Assembly: GCA_963920705.1 (NCBI GenBank)
Contig: OY987239.1
Coordinates: 3,126,576-3,190,575, forward strand
DNA: 64,000 bases
Direction of reading: 5' to 3'
Source: Odiellus spinosus
Taxonomy: Eukaryota; Arthropoda; Arachnida; Opiliones; Phalangiidae
Shown here: in pieces, positions 32,119-44,310 of the stretch
Position numbering within the stretch: position 1 is the stretch's first letter
Layout: each line of letters begins with the position of its first letter
Translations under genes and position numbers: made by a program
The notes under the pieces: generated by a model
Databases searched by the model: none
What the model saw: the letters and a program-made list of their open reading frames with translations, nothing else
Told to the model about the DNA's origin: nothing

Positions 32119-33428
32119 TAGAACATTTTCGTCTGAAACTGACCCATAAAACCCACTGTAGCTCGGTCCTACCACCATTTTCGAAACACGCTGAATAATC
32201 TACGCACTTGGAATTATTCATCACACTTAATAATGAATCGCGTACAATTTAAAACGTTGTCTACACCAACATAAATTTATTTTAAATTACCTCTAATTTC
32301 AAATTACGTCATGAAATTAGGCTAAAATAAATTTCAGATTGAAATATTGCCCGACTTCGTAATATTATATCTTCGGATTAATTGCAATAAACTAGATAAA
32401 TTTACGCGAAGACTAGAATGAACCTCGCAAATAATTTATATTACACTCAATTCAAACAGTAAACTTACCAGTTTGCAGGCCAACGATGATTGCTGTTTGA
32501 GTTTATTATATCCAAAATAAGGCGTAGGTCAGGAAAGGTCAGCCTCCTCAATCGAGTGGTTCACATTTCGCACGATTCGGAAAAAATACCCGCGCACAAA
32601 GCGAAAATTTCACAAAACGCGAATCAACACATTCATTGGGCCTTGGCACGAATACTACGGTTAGAGCTTGTTGGTAAACCTTGTCCTACTCTCATCTCAT
32701 CGGCCGTTGAATAGGAGAATCGCATCAAGAAAAGTCTGTAGCATCTCTCTCGGTCGAACCAAAGATGTTAACTGTGCATTTTGGCGCCTAGTCACGTGAC
32801 GTCGCGACATCCGGCATGCGTCTGTATCGGCCGGTCAAATTAAAGCAGACTAAATTCTAGTCGCCTTAGCTGCTTCTCTATAATTTCGCGTTTTATTGGC
32901 TGGTTTCCAAGTATCTCAACAGAAGAGTGAGGAAATTTAAATTCGCCAAAAACAAAAAAACTCATGTCAGTTAAAGTGTCAGGCCAAATGTGGAAAAAAA
33001 ACTAAGAATCGAAGCGGAAAGCACAGTTTTAGAGGCAATGAAAGACACGAGTTATAAAGCGTGGCCGCTTTTCCATCTCCGGTTCTTCTATCCTCTGTAG
33101 GGTTTGAATATTTTTACGCCAATGACCTTTGAGCTAGTACCATCAGCGTCCGCTAGTCGCTGGCCCTTTCACGTAGACGCAGGATGAGTCAGAGGCTATT
33201 TCATCATTCGTTTCCCTAGGAAAAAAAATGCCTTTTTTAACAGGTTGTCGGAGCCCGAAAATTTCAAATAAACGAATTCCCAAGATGAATAAAAACTCCC
33301 CCAAACTTAAAACGCGTCTCAAGGGGGGGGGCGGAACTGATACAAATCAAAGGATTGCGCACTTTTTCGCAGCTCTAACGATTTTTAAAGCCGCGATTAA
33401 AATAGGTTTCGTAATTTTAGGGTGATAA
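32119..33428. other. Unassigned intergenic sequence
   Basis: There is no coding region I can support. The part 32720-33220 is less A+T-rich with several CpG-containing motifs (TCACGTGACGTCGCG near 32796), which could mark a promoter, but no downstream exon is evident. An open frame at 32490-32714 has no recognisable features. Confidence 0.5.
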
Positions 33429-34360
33429 ACAAGTTGGGAAACCAAAATTTAACCTCCACAACCCCGACGTTAAGGTAACATAACCTAACCTAACCTTACC
33501 AAAAATAAAAGATGAAAAGAAGTGTAGAGTATTGGAAGAGTAGAAGAAACAGCGTGCATTTCAATCACACTTCTCTATTTCCCATCTAGATTACGGAGTA
33601 TAAGTATTTTACCTTAACCTCAAGGATTCAGAGAATGCAAAAGAGTGTCCTGCCTTATCCATAATTATATGAGGCAGGTCGTAGACTTCTTAATATACAC
33701 ACCAAATGAAATGTCCTGTGTTACCTATAATTATATGCGGCAGGGCGTAGATTTCTTAATAGACACACCAAATGAAATGTTTATTTTCTAAGTAAATATA
33801 TAAAATACAAGTTCTTGTAATATAAATTAACACTTCAGTATAGGCTGTACTGTGTGATTATCTTTGATAATCCACTGGTTTGATAAAGACGAAGAATTTA
33901 GTCTGGGATGGCAAGAAAGACAAGGAATGAAAACGACGAAGATGTGGTAGCAAGTTCCTTTTGGACAAACCAAGAAATATTGTAGACTGAATGTTCCGTT
34001 TACAGCCCATTGTCGGTAGATGATTGGTAATTACTTCCGGTACAATTTTCGTCTGAAATTCTTGTTTTGACGTGCTAATAGAGGACCATTACTGATATTT
34101 TCATCATACAAGTGATCCCAGTCATTGGAAGAATCCAAGGATGGAGATGGTCGAGAGGTTATTTTCCCAACCGGCTGACAAGACGTTAGCTTCCACTCCT
34201 ATGATAAAAAAATATCTTAAAAGACTGAAAGTAGACTAATTTCCATACCGTTAGTACTTATATTTGAATAGCTGTTTTTATGTTTACAATTACGAGGCCG
34301 TATGAAGAACTGAAGAGCTTTTACTGACTGTAGGTATCTCATATGTCGAATTCGAAAACA

Positions 34361-34621
34361 CTAACTGCTTGCACGTTTCAATTCTTCGTAGCCGGGCCGT
34401 CTCTTTCTGGTGATAAATGAAAGTCGTGTCGCTGCTCTGTTGACTTCAAATGGTGATAACATTCTGCGCTGGTTGAGTATCTCCCTTAAGTCATTATAAC
34501 TCTCTTTCGTCTGGCCTCGTCTCCTCTTGTCTGCTCTCCTGATCTCCTGGTCTCGAAGTTCACTGTACCTAGGAATATAATACTCGTGCCTCTGGAACAG
34601 AAAAATGTATTCCCCCAACAC
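34361..34621 (-). pseudogene. Family F conserved ORF, copy 2 (86 codons)
   Basis: The frame runs from sequence of the inserted element through the array site and ends YEELKRASS followed by TAG. The conserved part (NQRRMLSPFEVNRAATRLSF, then ITRKRRPGYEEL) is Arg-rich. A GT lies just before the stop and a TATCATAG acceptor-like site about 150 bp further on, so the stop may fall in an intron. The family is unrecognised. Confidence 0.4.
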
Positions 34622-34992
34622 GAGCTGCGCAATTCATCTACGGCTGACTCGGCCGAGCCAAAATCGACGGACATAGTAGGTTGGGCCATCATATGATAGG
34701 CGTAAGAATCTCGAAATATATAATAAAATATATAATATGTAATAAAATTACTCTGCTATTTAGTATTTCAAATTAAAATGGGGAGATATTGCTGTTTCGA
34801 TAATTGTCGTAGCGATTTTAGCTGCCAGAAGAATTTAACTTTTCATAAAGTTTAAAAACCTGGACGAAAATAGTAATATAGTTTCTCAATCTTTCCGTTA
34901 GGTGGCAGTCTATAGTCATGTCACGCACATTTCAGTATGCCGTTCATGCAACACATGCTTTCTTCTCCAGAGGTCCCCCTTCATCCTCCTAG
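34569..34992 (+). mobile_element. P-element-like insertion (424 bp) inside family F copy 2
   Basis: The insertion is bounded by CTAGGA and TCCTAG and flanked by direct repeats ACTGTAC (34562-34568 and 34993-34999), which copy 1 has once. It contains a THAP-like first exon. P elements encode THAP-domain transposases and make 8-bp target duplications; here seven of eight flanking bases agree. It is an internally deleted, non-autonomous copy if so. Confidence 0.55.
34778..34855 (+). pseudogene. THAP-domain first exon fragment
   Basis: From the ATG at 34778: MGRYCCFDNCRSDFSCQK then NLTFHKV and a stop. The spacing CCxxxC followed by a FHK stretch is the start of a THAP zinc finger (C2CH), normally interrupted by an intron soon after FH. 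The GT at the end (AAAGTTTAA) may be a splice donor. The remaining domain is not in this insertion. Confidence 0.5.
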
Positions 34993-36154
34993 ACTGTACA
35001 GGGCTGATTTCGATTATGAAAATAATCGGAAATGTTTTTTGGTTTTATAGTGGAGAAAACTGAAGCCTATTTTTTTTCCAACATCAGATGTAATTTTTTC
35101 TTCAAAATTGTTGTTTTTTAAACACGGGAAACCTACTGTACTTTTGTTCAAGGAGAGTTTTCACCACTATCAATTTTCTTAAGAGTTTTAACATTTTGTA
35201 TCAATCCGCCTCAGCTTTAAATCTTATATAATTTCTATCTTGGATGCCCGTGTAAACGTACCTTTATTTAGATTCTTCAATCCACCCCAAGTTTGCAGCA
35301 AGCCTTAGCCTATCCTGCCCGTTATACCTTTGCTTTTTGGACTAAATGATATTTGGAAAACACCTTAGCGCGTGTTGCCAACTCAAGCTGGTATTAAACG
35401 ATCAAATTTCACTAAATTTTTGGACAATTTCTTAAATATCTTCTAAACTATCTCGAATTTTTAATTAATTTTTCAGCTTCGTTATTAATTAGGTTCAGTT
35501 TAACAATATTATGATATTAAATTAAAATTTAAATGCATTATACGCTTCAATTCACTTAAAGATATCGCGGCATAAGGCAAAAATAGTTTGGGCATGGAAA
35601 AGGGCTATATATAGCTTTCGCGAACCTTTATTCATCGAGCGAGTAACCGAGAAGAGTTGGGAAACCCCCCCCCCTTCTCAACGTCTAGACGTTTATCGTA
35701 GAGGGAGGAGATAGTGGAGTGGAAGGTTGATGTGGACTATATTAGTGAGGGATGCCTCGCTAATATGGCCCGCTGAGATCGGACACTAGAGGTTGGACCT
35801 TGGTGTGGGGATGGTCGGAGTTGATTATAACAGTGGGAGACGTCCCATTGCGTATAATCGCTTTCAACTGTCCAGCATCGAGGTTTGACCGTAAAGTGGA
35901 TGGTGGAATGCGATAATATAATTGCACGACACTTGAAACTCAATGCGGCAGCCACGCTTAAAGGAGGTAATTCCCGTTAAACGGAATTGAACGATAGGCT
36001 GGCATGATTACGTCTCTAGACTTTTGGCTCCACGAGCTAGGTCACGTGATTTCCGTTTACACAGGATATCCGCTTACGCCGGAAGTGACACACACAGACT
36101 GACATGATCAGTGTTCAGGGGGAGGTATTACACTGATCGTGTCTGTCTGTGTGT

Positions 36155-36690
36155 GATAAGCAAGGTCAAGGTCCCTCAGTAAAAACATATCGGCGTTTAG
36201 AAAACTCTAGAGTATTTGTAGACCAAGTAACGCCAGTGAAATTTGTTTTTTGAGATCAAAATCAACTTATAACCTCGACATGGCCTATACATTCGTAAGT
36301 AATTATATTCATTAAACAATTAACGCATTAGCTTTCCGCATACCACGCTAAACTAAGGACTGTGACGTACAATTTCGCTTTCTGGTGCTACTCCGTCTAC
36401 AGATACCCTAGAAAGCTGTAGAGTAAATTTTAGACATATAAGCCCACTTCTAAAACACGTTTATTTCTGGTATAATGCTTTCAGAGAAGAAGGGTTGTCT
36501 CTCTTTTGGCCCCATAATCTTTTTTTTTATCATTTTTTTCAGACAGGGCGAACCTGAGTAAAAATATTCCAAGTGGTGAAGCAAACGTCATTTTACGTGA
36601 CTCCGCACTAGCTTAAACGTTACCGGAAATGCACGACAGTAGGCATTAATAAATCTCGTTCATATAGGCCGCGAAGAGATATATTATTAA
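36155..36690 (+). repeat. Dispersed repeat family G, copy 1
   Basis: It starts GATAAGCAAGGTCAAGGTCC and runs past AGTATTTGTAGACCAAGTAACG to ACGACAGTAGGCATTAATAA. Closely related copies lie at 60340-60800 and, shorter, 59805-60030. No coding potential is seen. It abuts the folded end of family F copy 2. Confidence 0.65.
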
Positions 36691-36742
36691 AGATAAAAAA
36701 TAAAATGATAAGAAAATCTTGCCCACTTTTTAATTCAGGTGA

Positions 36743-37283
36743 ATCAAGGTGAATTTAATAGGATACTCATGATATAATATAATAGTCAAAATTAAAGGGC
36801 TGAAGAGGGCTACCTGAGTAGAAGAACCCAGGGAATGCAATTTTCAGTTATCGATAAAAAATACCATTAAAAATAGCTTATCTACTGTTAAATAAATTAA
36901 ATTTTTGTTCATCAATTTAGAACCACTTAATAAAGCTCTCTATGTTTATGTTTTAACCTTTTCGTAACCCATTCAGCCACCTTTCTCTCTATTACTTCAT
37001 ATATCTTATCAATCTTTCATTATTCGTAAACAATAAAATATACTTTCTCTCTAACTCTAATTCAATGGATATTCCTTATCATTCTACTGTTTAAGAAACA
37101 AAATTTTTGTTTACCATTTTGAAGCAATTAATAAAAATCGGCTAAGCTTATGATCTCACCCTTTTGTAACCAATTCATGCACCTTACTTTCTCTTACTTC
37201 ATATACTTTATCAATATTTCAATATTTAAATCTATGTTTAACTAGAGATACTCTCGTACCGAAAGAAGTCTTATCAAATTTTT
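36743..37283 (+). repeat. Left arm of a ~540-bp inverted repeat around family F piece 3
   Basis: It is the reverse complement of 38283-38850 with scattered differences; shared stretches include GGCTGAAGAGGGCTACC and TTCGTAAACAATAAAATA. The two arms enclose the family F piece at 37284-38280. Confidence 0.7.
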
Positions 37284-38280
37284 ACCTCCCCGACTGATCT
37301 TTAGTTCAGGGGGAGGTATTACACTGGCCGTGTCGGTGTGTGTGTCACTTCCTGTGTAAGCGGATATCCTGTGTAAGCGGATATCACGTGACCGAGCTCG
37401 TGGAGCCAAAAGTCTAGAGACATTATCATACCCGGGAATTACCTCCTTTAAGCGTGGCTGCCACATTAAGTTTCAAGTGTCGTGGAATGATATGCAACAG
37501 GACGTCTCCAATTGCATATTATCACCTTCCACCATCCACTTTACGGTCAAACCTCGATGATGGACAGTTGAAGGCGATTATACGCAATGGGACGTCTCCC
37601 ACTGTTATAATCACCTCCGACCATCCCCACACCAAGGTCCAACCTCTAGTGTCCGATCTCAGCGGGCCATACTAGCGAGGCGTCCCTCACTAATATAGTC
37701 AACATCAACCTTCCACTCTCCATATATCGCCCCACCAATGGGTAAATTAGCTTTGCATACCAAGCGCCTAGAGATCAAGAATCGTCTAGACATTGAAGGG
37801 AGGGGTTTTTCCTCCCAACTTCATGGCCACATTGCTCGATTAACAAAGCCCTTCGAAGTGTTTATATACTACCTTTATGAAGTGAATGCAAATGAGCCTT
37901 ATGGTGCGACATCGTTTAGGTAAATGAAACGCAATATTAATTTATATTATATTTAAAAATATCAAAATGGTTCAACTTAATCTAATTAATAATGTAGCCG
38001 AAAAATCAATTTAAAATTCGAGATATTTTAGAAGTTATTTAAGAAATTGTCTAAAAATTTAGAGAAATTTGACCGTTTAATAACCAGCTTGAGTTGGCAG
38101 CATACGCTAAGCAGTTTTCCATACATCATTTAGTCCAAAAAGCAAAGGTGTAACGGCCAATATGGGCTTAGTCTTGCTGCAAACTTGGGGTGGATGAAGA
38201 ATCTAAATAAAAGTGCGTTTAAACGGGTATCCAAGATACCACTGTCCACTGAATTAGAATTAATACAGACAAAGGTACTT
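37284..38280 (-). mobile_element. Family F, piece 3 (3' part, inverted)
   Basis: Read on the minus strand it is the 3' part of family F, ending in the terminal hairpin at 37284-37320. The block with paired GACGTC sites (GGAGACGTCCCATTG) lies at about 37500-37600. It is a mirror of 40165-41030. Confidence 0.7.
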
Positions 38281-38282
38281 CG

Positions 38283-38850
38283 ACAAAATTTGATAAGACT
38301 TCTTTCGGTACGTGAGTAGCTCTAGTTAAACATAGATTTAAATGATGAAATATTGATAAAGTATATGAAGTAATAAAAAGTAAGGTGCATGAATTGGTTA
38401 CAAAAGGGTGAGATCATAAGCTTAGCCGATTTTTATTAATTGCTTCAAAATGGTAAACAAAAATTTTATTTCTGAAACAGTAGAATGATAAGGAATATCC
38501 ATTGAATTCGAGTTAATAGAGAGAAAGTATATTTTATTGTTTACGAATGCTTCTCTTGGCTAAACAAAGATTTCTATAATGAAAGATTGATAAGATATAT
38601 GAAGTAATAGAGAGAAAGGTGGCTGAATGGGTTACGAAAAGGTTAAAACATAAACCTAGAGAGCTTTATTAAGTGGTTCTAAATTGATGAACAAAAATTT
38701 TATTTATTAAACAGTAGATAAGCCATTTTTAAAGGTATTTTTTATCGATTACTGAAAATTACATTCACAGGGTTCTTCTACTCGGGTAGCCCTCTTCAGC
38801 CCTTTAATTTTGACTATTATATTATATCATGAATATCCCATTAAATTGAC
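38283..38850 (-). repeat. Right arm of the ~540-bp inverted repeat
   Basis: Mirror of 36743-37283. Confidence 0.7.
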
Positions 38851-39109
38851 CTTATATGAAGGTGCGTTTACACGGGCATCCAAAATAGAAACGACATAAG
38901 ATATAAAGCTGAGGCTGATTGATACAAAATGTTAAAAATGATAGTCGGGAAAACTCTCCTTGAACAGAAGTACAGTAGGTTTCCCGTGTTTAAAAAACAA
39001 CAATTTTGAATAACAAGTGGATATCTGATGTTGAAAAAAATAGGCTTCAGTTTCTCCGCTATAAAACCAAGAAACATTTCTGAAAACTTTCATAAGCAAA
39101 AGAACCCGT

Positions 39110-39411
39110 GTTCAGTGAACTTCGTTAGCAGACCCGGAGACGAGGCGAAACCAGATCAGACGAAAGAACGCTATCATAACTTTAGTGAGATAATCAACCA
39201 GCGCAGAATGTCATCACCATTTGAAGTCAACAGAGCAAGGACACGGCTTTCATTTATCACAAGAAAGAGACGACCTGGCTACGAAGAATTGACACATGCA
39301 AGCAGTGAGTGTTTTCGGACTCGACTTATGAGATACCTACAGTCAGTAAAAGTTCGACAGTTCTTCATAAGCCTCGTTATTCTAAACATAAAAGGAGCTA
39401 TTCAAGTATAA
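39110..39411 (+). pseudogene. Family F conserved ORF, piece 4, best-preserved version
   Basis: The plus-strand frame reads NFVSRPGDEAKPDQTKERY across the array site and on through INQRRMSSPFEVNRARTRL and FITRKRRPGYEEL in one frame. This shows that the pentamer array in copy 1 arose inside an Arg/Glu-rich stretch of this frame. A GTGAGTG follows AGCA at 39303, a plausible 5' splice site. No recognised domain. Confidence 0.45.
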
Positions 39412-39531
39412 ATATTAACGGTATGGAAATTAGTCTACGTTCAGTCTTTAAGATATTTTTTTTTATCATAGGAGTGGAAAATAACGTCTTGTCAGCCGGT
39501 TTGGAAAATAACCTCTCGACCAGCTCCATCC

Positions 39532-39813
39532 TTGGATTCTTCCAATGACTGGGATCTCTCGTATGATGAAATATCAGTAATGGTCTTCAAACAAGAACTT
39601 CAGACGAAAACTGTACCGAAAGAAATTGCCGATCATCTACCGACAATGGGTTGTGAATGGAACATTCAGCCTATAATATTTTCTGGTTTGTCCAAGAGGA
39701 ACTTGCTACCATATCTTCGACGTTTTAATTCCTTGTCTTCCTTGCCATCCCAGACTAAATCCTTCGTCTTTATCAAAGATAATCACACAGTGCAGCCTAT
39801 GCTCAAGTGTTAA
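39532..39813 (+). pseudogene. Family F second ORF (93 codons), piece 4
   Basis: The open frame begins MDSSNDWDLSYDEISVMVF and is preceded by TATCATAGGAG, a possible 3' splice site, about 60 bp upstream. The corresponding region of copy 2 shares LDSSNDWD but has a stop soon after, so conservation of this frame is weak. Confidence 0.3.
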
Positions 39814-40164
39814 CTTATATTACAAGAATTTGTATTTTACATATTTACTTTGAAAAAAAACAGAATTATAGTTAACGCAGGACAAATCATTTGGTGTGTC
39901 TATTAAAAAGTCTGCGACCTGCCGCATATAATTATGAGTAATGCAGCACACTCTTTTGCATTTTCTGAATCCTTGAGGTTAAAGGAAAATACTTATACTT
40001 CGTAACGTGGATGGGAAATAAAGAAGTGTGAATCAATGTGAATCTTCTACTCTTCCAATACTCTACATTACTTTTCATCTTTTATTTTAGGTAGGGTTAG
40101 GTTCGATTATGTTACCTTAACGTCGGGGTCGGGGAGGTTATATTTTGGTTTCCCAACTTGTGTT

Positions 40165-41030
40165 AAAGTACCTTTGTCTGTATTAATTCTAATTCAGTGG
40201 ACGGTGGGATCTTGGATACCCGTGTAAACGCTCTTTTATTTAGATTCTTCATCCACCCCAAAGTTTGCAACAGGACTAAGCCCATTCTGGCCGTTACACC
40301 TTTGCTTTTTGGACTAAATGATGTATGGAAAACAGCTTAGCGTATGCTGCCAACTCAAGCTGGTTATTAAACGCTCAAATTTCTCTAAATTTTAGGACAA
40401 TTTCTAAATAACTTCTAAACTATCTCGAATTTTATATTGATTTTTCGGCTACCTTATTATTTAGATTAAGTTGAAACATTTTGATATTTTTAAATATAAA
40501 TTAATATTGCGTTTCATTTACCTAAACGATATCACACCATAAGGCTCATTTGCATTCACTTCATATAAGTAGTATATAAACACTTATTGATCTCTAGGCG
40601 CTTGGTATGCAAAGCTAATTTACCCATTGGTGGGGCGATGTTTGGAGAGTGGAAGGTTTATGTTGACCATATTAGTGAGGGACGCCTCGCTAGTATGGCC
40701 CGCTGAGATCAGACACTGGAGGTTGGACCTTGGTGTGGGGATGGTCGGAGGTGATTATAACAGTGGGAGACGTCCCATTGCGTATAATCGCCTTCAACTG
40801 TCCAGCATCAAGGTTTGACCGTAAAGTGGATGGTGGAAGGTGATAATATGCAATTGGAGACGTCCTGTTGCATATCATTGCACGACACTCAACGAGCTCG
40901 GTCACGTGACATCCGCTTACACAGGATATCCGCTTACACAGGAAGTGACAAACACACAGACACACACACAGATAAGACCAGTGTAAAACCTCCCCCTGAA
41001 CTAAAGTTCAGTCGGGGAGGTAAAAACATT
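40165..41030 (+). mobile_element. Family F, piece 5 (3' part)
   Basis: Forward 3' half of family F, mirror of piece 3, ending in the hairpin CCTCCCCCTGAACT / AGTTCAGTCGGGGAGG and TAAAAAC. It carries a short (CA)n tract before the hairpin like the other copies. Confidence 0.7.
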
Positions 41031-41156
41031 ACTTAAAGCTGTTTAATTTAACACTAATTTAATAAATACATAACTTTTATGTAGCAAATGTTAATAAAAC
41101 AGTTGAGCAGACAATAGATAAGAAATACGGAAGTCGTTAAGGTGGGAGTTTAATGT

Positions 41157-41490
41157 TTTATATCAGAAGCCGATGAAACCCTCTTATGAAGTCTATTACT
41201 CCCGGGTCTTGTCTACCCCTCTCTGTATGGGTTAGATTCAAAAAGCGCGATTCGTACGCCTCCTAACGGTAGATATTTTCGGAGCGGGAGTTCGTCGAGC
41301 GAATATCTCTAGCAGCCTTGGAGTACGTCAAAAAAACGTCGTCGTTTGTGGAGAGAGAGAATTTCCAATTTTGCGTAGACAGGGGGTATGAAATAGGACC
41401 CCTCCGATCTCCTACAGAAAGGAGCGCTATATGGAACATTAGAGTAGTAGACTTCAAAGGAGGGTTTCATCGACTTCTGTTTATATTGAT
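41157..41490. mobile_element. MITE with ~40-bp terminal inverted repeats
   Basis: The left end CAGAAGCCGATGAAACCCTC and following GAAGTCTATTACTC are matched inverted at the right end (GAGTAGTAGACTTC, GAGGGTTTCATCGACTTCTG). The interior has no coding potential. Superfamily not assigned. It directly precedes the copia 3' LTR. Confidence 0.6.
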
Positions 41491-41511
41491 AGACATCGTA
41501 TTACGTCATCA

Positions 41512-41734
41512 TATTAGATTTGATAAGTTAAAGCTATTATTACGTAGGAGAGACTATACAACCACACAGCTGTTTATATCGAGAAGTTACTACGCATTTA
41601 TTATTTACAAAGAGCAAATATAAGAAATATACATGTTGGTATTTTGGATGAGAAAGGTAGATGGAGTTAGTATCTTCATCCTCCCAATAGGAAAGTAGAG
41701 AAAGCGGGAAATATATATAGTCTGATTTCCAACA
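41512..41734 (-). repeat. copia 3' LTR (223 bp)
   Basis: Same length as the 5' LTR, with only a few differences, e.g. TATCTTCATCC against TATCTCCATCC and AAATATATATAG against AAATAGATATAG. A fairly recent insertion is implied. Confidence 0.9.
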
Positions 41735-41770
41735 GTCTCCCTCTTTCCCGTGTTTCAATTACTCTTGTAA

Positions 41771-43490
41771 TCAGATAGCGTGATTGCAAAAATCCGCTTT
41801 GCGCCGTTCTACTTGTTTAGTTAAGGCATCTGCTACCATTTCTTCGGTAGCAATCCAATGCACTACGGTGTCTCCTCTTTTAATCGCTTCACGAATAAAA
41901 TGATGTCTCACATCGATGTGCTTGGTTCTCGAGTGGTATATAGTATTCTTTCCTAAATCCACGGCGCCTTTGTTATCGCACAAGATTCGTGTTGGTTCAT
42001 CTGCTCCTTGTACGTTGAGCTCAATGAGACCTCGTCGGAGCCAAATTTCTTCGGTACATGCCGATGTTATGGCCATATATTCCGCTTCAGTCGTTGACAA
42101 TGCTGGGGTAGGCTGCTTCTTGGAGTTCCAAGAAATTGCGCCCTTTGCCAATACAAAAACGTAGCCGGTGTATGATTTTCTATCATTCGTACAGTTGGCG
42201 TAGTCAGCATCCGCGTAGCCTTTTAGTTCTGAATCTCCTGATCTTGAAAATGTTAACTTGTAATCCGTCGTACCACGCAGGTATCTCATAAGTCTTTTTG
42301 CGGCCATCCAGTGAGCTTTTCCTGGATTAGAGCAATACTGACTAAGCACTCCCACTGCGTGAGCTATATCGGGCCTTGTGGCCAGTGCCACATAAAGCAT
42401 CTTTCCAATGACGGACTGATAGGGAAGTTTTGCCATATCGGTCTTTTCCGCGTCTGTCGACGGCGCCATTAACTTTGACAGTGACGAGTTTTTGTCCAAC
42501 GGTGTGATGACGGGCTTGCTATCGTGCATGTGGTACGTTTTAAGTAGATCTTCAATATAATTGGATTGGTCCAAACTTATGATCCCTTTTTCACGATCGC
42601 GCATAATACGAATGCCAAGAATATAATGCGCTTCGCCAAGGTTCGTCATTTCGAAATTCTTTCGAAGTTCGGATTGTAGCCAAGACTTGATCTTTTTGTT
42701 GTTGGAGAAGATAAGCAGGTCGTCTACATATACTGCCACTATTAGCACTTCGCCGTTTACGCCATCTTTCATTTGGTAATAAACGCAACAGTCGAAGGTG
42801 GCGCATGTTAGACCAATTCTTTGCAGCATACCATCTAACTTTGCATACCAAGCTCTGCCAGCTTGTTTTAGTCCAAATAGGGCTTTCCTTAGCTTACAGA
42901 CCAAAACTTTACCGTTAGGATCGTTCTTTTCATATCCTTTGGGTTGTTTCATAAAGATTTCTTCTTCTATGTTACCGTTCAAATAGGCTGTCACGACGTC
43001 CATCTGATCGACGTCCCAATCAAAAAGAGCTGCCAGTGCCAGTAGGTGACGCAATGTTGTATACTTAACAACTGGCGCGAAGGTTTCCGAGTAGTCTATT
43101 CCATCTTTCTGGAAACATCCCTGTACTACTAGTCGAGCCTTATATCGTTCAACTGATCCGTCAGCCTTCCGCTTAATTTTGAAAACCCATTTACTTCCGA
43201 TGGCTGTGCGATCGTCTGGTAGATTAACGAGTTCATACGTTTCATTTTTCTGTATAGAATAGTGCTCTTTTCGCATGGCTGCTTTCCATTTTTCAGCGTC
43301 CAAGCCTTGCATCGCTTCTTCGTATGAACTTGGTTCGTTTTTACTGAGTTCGTTTATTTCGTTAGTGAGTAAAACGTAATTGCTTTGAGTAATTATAGGA
43401 AAAAGATCTTCGCAGTTCTCTGAATCGGTATCCGTTGACGAGCTTCTCTCTTTGGCGTAATCTGCATATTCATCTCTACCATAGCGAATG
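41771..43490 (-). CDS. copia reverse transcriptase and RNase H
   Basis: RT motifs in order: AIGSKWVFKIKRKADGS, YKARLVVQG, FAPVVKYTTLR, QMDVVTAYLNG, KALFGLKQAGRAWY, catalytic YVDD. RNase H follows with KGYADADYANCTNDRKSYTG and STTEAEYMAI. The frame is open for over 500 codons to a stop at 41771. Upstream it stays open to a nine-G run near 43490, where the integrase frame would have to join, so a homopolymer indel separates the two. Confidence 0.92.
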
Positions 43491-44310
43491 GGGGGGGGCG
43501 CCTGTTCCTTGCAGGATAGCGTCTCTGTTCATTCGCTTGTACGTCACCTTCATGCTCTTCTTGCGCCAAAACCTCTTGAATATTTTGAGATTCGTCGTTT
43601 ATCAAGATGGGAGCCTCGGGTTCCCTGACGAGAACTTCATGCCTCTCAACTTCCCTTAGAGGTACGACGGGTGCAACGGCTTCCTGCACAGCGCTTGTAA
43701 CAGGTGTTACTTCCACAAGAAATGGTTCTGTATTTACTTTTGGTTCATCCGTTCTTGCCATTTGGCTTTTGATGAATATGACGTCCCTTGAGACAGTTAA
43801 GTGAAATGTTATCGGATCCATTAATCGGTATCCTTTCTGTGTGGAACTGTAGCCTACGAACATTAGTTCGGTTGACTTCATATCCCACTTCTTCCTTTTC
43901 TCTTTTGGGATGTGAGCAAACGCTTTGTATCCGAAGACTTTCAAATCGCTTAGATTTGGCCTTTTGCCAGTCCATACTTCGAAAGGAGTTTTCTCTTTCA
44001 ATGCTACTGTGGGTGATCTATTCTTTAGGTAGCACGCAGTATTAATTGCCTCTGCCCAAAAGTTCCTTGGCAAATTCGCATCAGCCAACATCGATCTGGC
44101 TCTTTCAACCAAAGTTCTATTTGTTCGGTCAGCTACGCCGTTCTGCTCGGGACTATACGGTACGGTTGTTTGATGTATAATTCCCTCATTTTTGAGGAAA
44201 TCATCCATCTTCGTATTGACATACTCTGTTCCGTTGTCCGTTCTCAATTTCTTGATGCCTTTTCCTGTCTTTTTTTTCGACTTGTGCTTTGAATACTTTG
44301 AAGATTTCAA
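43393..44310 (-). pseudogene. copia integrase, C-terminal two-thirds, catalytic Glu replaced by Asp
   Basis: It contains the second catalytic Asp (LRTDNGTEYVN) and the PEQNGVADRTNRTLVE block, where the family has VAER; the catalytic Glu is therefore Asp here. The downstream GKRPNLSDLKVFGYKAF motif is normal. The frame upstream is shifted near 44270. Confidence 0.85.

Larger units (their letters stand above)
33429..36150 (+). mobile_element. Family F, copy 2, unexpanded, with inverted 3' tip
   Basis: It matches copy 1 nearly throughout: the AACAAGTTGGGAAACC start, the CCTAACC tract and the same ~70-bp duplication at 33650-33775. At the array site (34505-34557) it has only about 50 bp of degenerate CTCGT-like sequence. 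A 424-bp element is inserted at 34569. The 3' end is folded back: after ATGATCAGTGT the terminal sequence reappears inverted (ACACTGATCGTGTCTGTCTG) to about 36150. Confidence 0.7.
38860..40164 (-). mobile_element. Family F, piece 4 (5' part, inverted), unexpanded
   Basis: Minus-strand orientation: the 5' end GTTGGGAAACCAAAATA is at about 40145-40164, and it runs through the CCTAACC tract and the array site (39120-39165), where only a few degenerate pentamers exist. It has one rather than two copies of the ~70-bp segment. Confidence 0.7.
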
